In this document: in pieces, positions 7,264 through 11,162 of the stretch
Position numbering within the stretch: position 1 is the first letter of the stretch
How the letters are laid out: each line of letters starts with the position of its first letter
Assembly: GCA_934133115.1 (NCBI GenBank)
Contig: CAKPAV010000029.1
Span: 1-11,162 of the forward strand
DNA: 11,162 nt
Direction: 5' to 3'
Origin: an uncultured Bacilli bacterium
GTDB taxonomy: Bacteria > Bacillota_I > Bacilli_A > RFN20 > CAG-826
Program-made: the position numbers and the translations under genes
The notes under the pieces: generated by a model
Database searches by the model: none
Seen by the model: only the letters and a program-made list of their open reading frames with translations
Told to the model about the DNA's origin: nothing

Positions 7264-7470
7264 CTATTTTTTCATTCCGTATCTCTTCATGAAACGATCA
7301 ACGCGGCCATCTGCTTGAGTAAAGCGTTGTTTTCCAGTATAGAATGGATGGCAATTTGAACATGTATCAACACGAATTTCGTCTAATACAGAACCTGTTT
7401 CAAATGTTGCTCCACATGAGACACAAGTAACTTTGCACTTGTGATAAGCTGGGTGAATACCTTTTTTCAT
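7264..7470 (-). CDS. rpmE: 50S ribosomal protein L31, zinc-binding type
   Basis: Peripheral large-subunit protein at the central protuberance. At 68 residues it has the normal length. It begins [20 protein letters not shown] and has the C+ zinc set C16-x2-C19 and C37-x2-C40, so it is the zinc-binding paralogue rather than the zinc-free YtiA/RpmE2 type. The HPFYTGKQ motif (41-48) is typical. Its own promoter lies at 7536-7565 and its own terminator follows. The Shine-Dalgarno AAGGAG (7483-7488) is twelve bases from the ATG, somewhat far, and sits beside a possible leader hairpin. In several bacteria C+ L31 is a zinc reserve and is linked to Zur control; that is family knowledge. Confidence 0.97.
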   Translation of the reverse strand: MKKGIHPAYHKCKVTCVSCGATFETGSVLDEIRVDTCSNCHPFYTGKQRFTQADGRVDRFMKRYGMKK

Positions 7471-7482
7471 AATTAGTTCGTT

Positions 7483-7517
7483 CTCCTTCCGCCTTAAGCC
7501 AAATTTTTTTGCGGCCT
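7483..7517 (-). promoter_or_regulatory. possible structured leader of rpmE next to its ribosome binding site
   Basis: In the rpmE 5' leader, two mutually exclusive pairings are possible: AGGCC (7513-7517) with GGCTT (7496-7500), or CCGC (7511-7514) with GCGG (7489-7492), which directly abuts AAGGAG. L31 leaders that bind their own product are known in several phyla. The match here is only by position and fold potential, so this is tentative. Confidence 0.3.
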
Positions 7518-7535
7518 AAAGAAAGTTGCTAAAAC

Positions 7536-7565
7536 AATATAGCATAAAGTATTGATTATAATCAA
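7536..7565 (-). promoter_or_regulatory. rpmE promoter with extended -10
   Basis: On the minus strand TTGATT (7560-7565) and TATATT (7536-7541) are 18 bases apart, and the -10 is preceded by TGC, an extended -10 element. Transcription would start about 60 bases before the rpmE ATG. Confidence 0.6.
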
Positions 7566-7566
7566 T
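7551..7566. promoter_or_regulatory. 16-bp perfect palindrome overlapping the rpmE -35 box
   Basis: ATTGATTATAATCAAT is perfectly self-complementary and covers the -35 hexamer. The layout resembles Fur/PerR/Zur-family operators of Bacillota, though not their exact 7-1-7 consensus. A zinc-responsive repressor is a reasonable guess for a C+ L31 gene. AT-rich palindromes also arise by chance. Confidence 0.4.
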
Positions 7567-7616
7567 AGAAAAAATTTTTTTCTTGGTTTTTTGTTAATTT
7601 ACGCTAAAATTCATTG

Positions 7617-8249
7617 TTATTTTTTAACAATCAAAGAAAATATTTCTAAATTAATACCATTATCTTTAGAATTCTCCACATAATGTGGTTTACTTAAATA
7701 ATTAACGCTAATTTTAGATATTGGAGTATCGGAACTATAAGTAAAATCTAAAGTTTTTGCTTCACTAGGATTAGTGGTATAACTATTCAAAGAAGAAAAA
7801 GATTTATTATCACAATCACTTTGTGTTATTTTATGTTCAAATATTAAATCACTATCATTAATAACTTCGTTATTCTCATTTAACAAGAAAACACCAAATT
7901 TAAATGTTTGATCAAGAAAATTATTAATACTTGTCGCGTTATTAAATCCTGTTACTTGGATAGTTAATGAGATTTTAATATCATTTGTTTCTTCAAATTT
8001 TGGTGTACGCACATAGCCAGAACCATATTTATGATTTGCATCTTCTAAAAGAATAACGCTATTAGTGCCAAACTTCGAATTAGCGGTACTCCATCCTTTG
8101 GCAAAAAAGTTTTCAAAGCTATCATCATTTGCTTTAGAAAAATGTTTTTCTAATAAAATCGTTTCTTGTACACTTGTCGATGTTGATGTGTTTTCTTTGC
8201 ATCCCACTAATAAGAATGGGAGTAATAATAATATTTTTTTAAATTTCAT
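7617..8249 (-). CDS. lipoprotein of unknown function
   Basis: Secreted, lipid-anchored protein of 210 residues. It starts MKFKK, has a short hydrophobic core and the lipobox LVGC, with lipidation expected at C17, then a Ser/Thr-rich linker (ENTSTSTSVQ). The mature part is rich in alternating beta-like segments (IKISLTIQVTGF, FKFGVFLL, ISKISVNYL, INLEIFSLIVKK), suggesting a beta-sandwich of the carbohydrate-binding or jelly-roll kind, but I recognise no family. An ATG further upstream at 8304-8306 would add 19 residues, but it lies upstream of the -35 box of the only good promoter, so the start at 8249 is preferred. AGAGG precedes it by about ten bases. It is monocistronic and divergent from the membrane protein gene. 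Confidence 0.72.
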   Translation of the reverse strand: MKFKKILLLLPFLLVGCKENTSTSTSVQETILLEKHFSKANDDSFENFFAKGWSTANSKFGTNSVILLEDANHKYGSGYVRTPKFEETNDIKISLTIQVTGFNNATSINNFLDQTFKFGVFLLNENNEVINDSDLIFEHKITQSDCDNKSFSSLNSYTTNPSEAKTLDFTYSSDTPISKISVNYLSKPHYVENSKDNGINLEIFSLIVKK

Positions 8250-8274
8250 TGTTTTACGCCTCTCTAACGCATTA

Positions 8275-8303
8275 ATTTTAGCAAAGTCAATAACAACTGT
8301 AAA
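8275..8303 (-). promoter_or_regulatory. promoter of the lipoprotein gene
   Basis: TTTACA (8298-8303) and TAAAAT (8275-8280) on the minus strand with a 17-base spacer. The predicted transcript start lies a few bases downstream of the -10, just ahead of the preferred ATG at 8249. Confidence 0.6.
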
Positions 8304-8305
8304 CA

Positions 8306-8334
8306 TTGTATTACATTATTATGGAGTATATAAT
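8306..8334 (+). promoter_or_regulatory. promoter of the membrane protein gene
   Basis: TTGTAT (8306-8311), 17-base spacer, perfect TATAAT (8329-8334), about 24 bases before the ATG. Its -35 box is only two bases from the -35 of the divergent lipoprotein promoter. Confidence 0.7.
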
Positions 8335-8357
8335 AATTCAAGAAAAGGAAATTAAAA

Positions 8358-8810
8358 ATGAAAAAGAATTTATTTAAAGTAATCACATCTAGCATCGCCG
8401 TTTTATTAGAAATATTTGTAAATGTCTTTTGGATGCCTTTGTTTCTATCACTTGTGATATTTGGTTTACAAGATGTTGAATATACTGAAGCAGGAATTAG
8501 ACAATTCTATACCCTCTTTACTCCATATGTAATATGTGGAATCATTGCCATTATTGGGTTTATTTATTTCATCATTTTTATAACCAAAAAAGAAAAAATG
8601 ATGAAATATAAGAAAACAACAACCACAATTTTTGTAATTGCTTTTATTGCTCTATTAGCCAGTTTAATTGTTCCATTAATAATGACTCTACTTATGAATA
8701 TTACTCTTTTTACAAATATTCCTAGTTTTATTTATGTTAACTGGCCTATTATTACGACTTTAATTATTTACATTTGTTTAATAGAGAATACTTACACACA
8801 TAACAAATAA
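8358..8810 (+). CDS. small integral membrane protein, unknown function
   Basis: A 150-residue hydrophobic protein with four likely membrane segments: about residues 9-37 (long, LLEIFVNVFWMPLFLSLVIF), 56-76, 88-113 and 123-143. A basic loop KKEKMMKYKK (77-86) lies between the second and third helices, which places that loop in the cytoplasm by the positive-inside rule. The acidic stretch at 39-50 would then be outside. No transporter or enzyme motif is visible. It is the only clear plus-strand gene of the window and has its own consensus promoter and an AAGGAAA site. Its 3' end overlaps the convergent 144-residue gene by 19 bases, and no terminator is evident. Confidence 0.7.
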   Translation: MKKNLFKVITSSIAVLLEIFVNVFWMPLFLSLVIFGLQDVEYTEAGIRQFYTLFTPYVICGIIAIIGFIYFIIFITKKEKMMKYKKTTTTIFVIAFIALLASLIVPLIMTLLMNITLFTNIPSFIYVNWPIITTLIIYICLIENTYTHNK

Positions 8811-9226
8811 AATTTATGTTCTAAATCCATTAATAAAGAGTGTAAATTATACATTTTTGCCACAATATTTTTAAATAAATTGTCCATAGCAATATTTCGG
8901 TCATATTTTAAATTGTTTAAATACTCAAAAGCAATTTTTTCTTGATAAATTGCTCTTTTTACATACATTTTGTAGATATTTTGTGTAATTTGCATATTAA
9001 AAGAACTACGTTTTAACATATTGGAAAAATTTTGTTTACCTTGAGAAATAAGTGTAAAAGATAATCGCACGTTTTTGGTATAATTACCAAATAATGGTGA
9101 TAATTTATATGTAGAAAACATTAAACACTTTTTTATATCATTCATCAAACCACGATATTGATTAATAATAGCTTCAAAAAGCCAAGAACTATTAATAATA
9201 AGTTTATTTATTTCTACATCATTCAT
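8792..9226 (-). CDS. conserved-looking helical protein of unknown function, third gene of the murA cluster
   Basis: A 144-residue soluble, basic, mostly helical protein with no signal peptide or membrane segment and many Asn, Lys, Leu and Tyr residues (for example NVRLSFTLISQGKQNF and KRAIYQEKIAFEYLNNL). I recognise no domain. That it is a real gene is supported by AAGGAG (9235-9240) eight bases before the ATG and by an eight-base overlap with the end of the SGNH-like lipoprotein gene (ATGAATGA), a typical coupled junction. Position after murA and a lipoprotein hints at an envelope-related role, but this is guilt by association only. Confidence 0.62.
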   Translation of the reverse strand: MNDVEINKLIINSSWLFEAIINQYRGLMNDIKKCLMFSTYKLSPLFGNYTKNVRLSFTLISQGKQNFSNMLKRSSFNMQITQNIYKMYVKRAIYQEKIAFEYLNNLKYDRNIAMDNLFKNIVAKMYNLHSLLMDLEHKFYLLCV

Positions 9227-9881
9227 TGTAATGACTCCTTATTATATTCGCTAGAAGGAGATTAGGAGTTAAAGATGCATCTTCTTTTAATTGATTTCTC
9301 ATATCAACTAAAGAAATATATTTTATGTTATCAAAGTCTTTAACACTATCGTTAATTGAATCATTGACTTCTTTAACGATATTATTAAATAATTTTTCTT
9401 CTGGTTTTTCAAAATTAAAAATATTATATGCGGATAATACAAATATATCTGCCTTATTATTAATTGAACGCACTTCTTCAATAATATGATACATATGATA
9501 CGAGAATACTTCTAATTGTTTATTTATAAGGTTATCATCATAATTCAAGATATTTTCGTTTTCATTAATTTCCATTGAAGGAATAACATCATATAATCCT
9601 ATATTAATTAGTATTAATTTAGCTTTAGTTGCTTCTACATAGAATGGATGTTTTTTACCATTTTCATAATAAGAAGCATTTGAATCCACTATTTTAAATA
9701 GTTCTCCTGATTGCATATTTTCGCTTACAAAATAATTATTACCATCCATTTTTAAAAGTGTTTTTAAATTACTTATTGTTTCATCATTAAAATTACCTAA
9801 CGCCAAAAAGTTCTTTTGTTTATTACAAGATACCAAAATCGGTAGTAATAAAATAAATAAACCAAAATATGCTTTTTTCAT
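9219..9881 (-). CDS. lipoprotein with degenerate SGNH/GDSL-hydrolase-like fold
   Basis: A 220-residue exported protein: MKKAYF start, hydrophobic core, lipobox LVSC with lipidation at C19. The mature part follows the layout of SGNH/GDSL esterases related to YpmR: a first strand FLALG (25-29) where active enzymes have GDS, then NYFVSENMQSGELFKIV in place of the N..VSG.T..DL block, AKLILINIGLYD (87-98) in place of AD.ITI.IGGND, IFVLSAYN (146-153) like the Y-N strand, and ISLVDM (189-194). The catalytic Ser is replaced (G29-N30-F31), block III GGND is IGLYD, and the final DxxH is SLTPN (203-207). It therefore probably binds rather than cleaves, if the fold call is right. It overlaps the murA stop by one base (TAATG), with GGAGG inside the end of murA, so it is translated with murA. 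Confidence 0.68.
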   Translation of the reverse strand: MKKAYFGLFILLLPILVSCNKQKNFLALGNFNDETISNLKTLLKMDGNNYFVSENMQSGELFKIVDSNASYYENGKKHPFYVEATKAKLILINIGLYDVIPSMEINENENILNYDDNLINKQLEVFSYHMYHIIEEVRSINNKADIFVLSAYNIFNFEKPEEKLFNNIVKEVNDSINDSVKDFDNIKYISLVDMRNQLKEDASLTPNLLLANIIRSHYNE

Positions 9882-11152
9882 TATTGCTCCTCCAAGTCCA
9901 TTGAAACTATTTCCACATTGGCGTGAATTTTTTTAAGTTTCACAATCATATTTTCATAGCCGCGATTAATGTAATCTAAACCTCGTACGATCGTTTCTCC
10001 TTTAGCCATAAGTCCCGCTAAAACAAGTGATGCCGCACCACGAAGATCTTTTCCACTTACAATCGTTCCATTAAGTGTATCCACTCCATGAATAATAATA
10101 TTCATATTATTAATATTAATATTCGCACCCATTTTATTTAATTCTTTTACGTGCGCAAAACGATTATGATAAATACTTTCAATAATTACCGATGTTCCAT
10201 TTGATATACTTAAAAACGTAGTTAAAGGTTGTTGTAAATCTGTTGGAAATCCCGGAAATGGGGAAGTTAATATAACTACTCCTTGTTTAATTGGTGAAGC
10301 ACTTATAATCATAGTGTCATTCTTAATTTGATAATTAATATTAAGCACATTGAAAAGTTCTAATAAGCTTTGGATATGTTCAGGAATTACTGGTTTGATT
10401 TTTAAATTATTCCCTAAAGAGGCACCAATAAGAGCATAAGTACCTACTTCGATACGATCAGGAATGTTATAAAATTCCACTCCATGCATTTCTTGTCCGC
10501 CATAAATTATTAAAGTATTAGTGCCTTTACCTTTAATTTTAGCGCCCATCGCGCATAAGAAATTAATTAACTCGGTTATTTCTGGTTCCATAGCCACATT
10601 TTCAATAATTGTTTTACCTTTTATTTGTGTGGCTAATATAATAGCGTTTACTGTTGCGCCAACTGAACTTTTTTCAAATATTATATGCCCTGGTTTTAAA
10701 TTTGTACCATCAAATATATAAGTTCCATCTTCTTCGATTATATTAGCGCCCAATTGCTTAAAAGCATATAAATGTAGATCAATTGGTCGATCTCCTAATC
10801 TACATCCACCAATAGTATTTGCCTTAACATATTTAAACAATCCTAAAAATACCGAATAGAAATAATACGATGCTCTTAACTTCCCCATTTCTCGCATTAT
10901 TAAATCTTTATAAACCAAATTACTTGAATCGATTATAAGTGTATTATCAGTATAAGTAATACAAACACCACATTGTTCTAAAATATCCACCAAACGATAT
11001 ACATCGCTTATTGGCGGTATATTATGAATTACCACTAATCCTTTAGATAATAAAGCAGCAGGAATTAAAGAAACACAATTGTTTTTACTTCCTGAAATAT
11101 TTACTACACCAGATAACTTCTTTCCACCTTTAATTTTTATAACTTCTTCCAT
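9881..11152 (-). CDS. murA: UDP-N-acetylglucosamine 1-carboxyvinyltransferase
   Basis: First committed step of peptidoglycan synthesis: transfers enolpyruvyl from PEP to UDP-GlcNAc in the cytoplasm, the target of fosfomycin. It has the normal length of 423 residues, with two inside-out alpha/beta barrels. K23-N24 of GSKNN match the conserved Lys/Asn. The catalytic loop GGCRLGDRP carries C117, so the fosfomycin-sensitive Cys form is kept. SSVGATVN (161-168) binds UDP. FPGFPTDLQQP holds the conserved Asp, and SGKDLRGAA and the late RGYE segment hold the conserved arginines. The start is preceded by GAGGGG, and only ten bases upstream are visible. It leads a coupled cluster with the SGNH-like lipoprotein and the 144-residue protein, and shows that the organism has a cell wall. 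Confidence 0.97.
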   Translation of the reverse strand: MEEVIKIKGGKKLSGVVNISGSKNNCVSLIPAALLSKGLVVIHNIPPISDVYRLVDILEQCGVCITYTDNTLIIDSSNLVYKDLIMREMGKLRASYYFYSVFLGLFKYVKANTIGGCRLGDRPIDLHLYAFKQLGANIIEEDGTYIFDGTNLKPGHIIFEKSSVGATVNAIILATQIKGKTIIENVAMEPEITELINFLCAMGAKIKGKGTNTLIIYGGQEMHGVEFYNIPDRIEVGTYALIGASLGNNLKIKPVIPEHIQSLLELFNVLNINYQIKNDTMIISASPIKQGVVILTSPFPGFPTDLQQPLTTFLSISNGTSVIIESIYHNRFAHVKELNKMGANININNMNIIIHGVDTLNGTIVSGKDLRGAASLVLAGLMAKGETIVRGLDYINRGYENMIVKLKKIHANVEIVSMDLEEQ

Positions 11153-11162
11153 AGTACCCCTC

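Noticed and set aside
7567..7583. A/T-only inverted repeat after the lipoprotein gene as a terminator
   Set aside because: The stem has almost no G-C pairs, and such runs are common in this AT-rich DNA.
8250..8306. Upstream ATG extending the lipoprotein by 19 residues
   Set aside because: It lies upstream of the -35 box of the only good promoter, and the extension would hide a clean signal peptide and lipobox.
1..11162. CRISPR array, tRNA or rRNA genes, or insertion sequence
   Set aside because: No regularly spaced repeats, cloverleaf-like segments, rRNA-like stretches or transposase frames were found by eye.

Overview
The window is about 11 kb of AT-rich DNA from a low-GC bacterium. It carries peptidoglycan synthesis (murA), lipoproteins with Bacillota-style lipoboxes, strong AAGGAG/AGGAGG ribosome binding sites and a zinc-ribbon L31. 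TGA acts as a stop at the end of a gene, so the code looks standard. The best guess is a cell-walled, reduced-genome member of Bacilli/Erysipelotrichia-like gut lineages; this is inference, as nothing in the window fixes the species. All genes but one lie on the minus strand, so transcription mostly runs from the right end toward position 1.

Right part (about 7.2-11.2 kb). murA starts a tightly overlapping cluster: murA, a lipoprotein that looks like a degenerate SGNH/GDSL hydrolase, and a 144-residue protein of unknown function. A four-helix-like membrane protein runs toward this cluster on the plus strand and overlaps its last gene by 19 bases. It diverges from a second lipoprotein gene, and the two divergent promoters lie back to back. 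Next comes rpmE (L31) with its own promoter, an overlapping 16-bp perfect palindrome, a possible structured leader and a clear terminator.

Middle part (about 3.95-7.2 kb). Housekeeping genes metG (methionyl-tRNA synthetase, short form) and rlmD (23S rRNA uracil-C5 methyltransferase). The DNA after rlmD changes character: it holds a startless open frame of about 45 codons with more GC-rich codons, then an elaborate nested-hairpin terminator.

Left part (1-3.9 kb). This is an apparent defence module in one operon: a small XRE-type repressor, a ParB-like protein with a DGNRR motif, an SNF2/DEAH helicase, and a frame with the C-terminal half of a Sau3AI/MutH-family restriction endonuclease. A good promoter precedes it, and an 8+8 bp inverted repeat covers the -10 box, the layout expected for autoregulation by the XRE protein. 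The most striking feature is the helicase-nuclease junction. The helicase breaks off inside motif VI and the nuclease lacks its catalytic half. Between them lies a patch of about 59 bp, roughly 61% GC, with hairpin and imperfect direct-repeat structure, in surroundings that are visibly AT-rich. The module is therefore either a decayed restriction system, a deletion scar with filler DNA, or an assembly artefact. The intact relatives of this XRE-ParB-helicase-Sau3AI set are the most interesting lead here.
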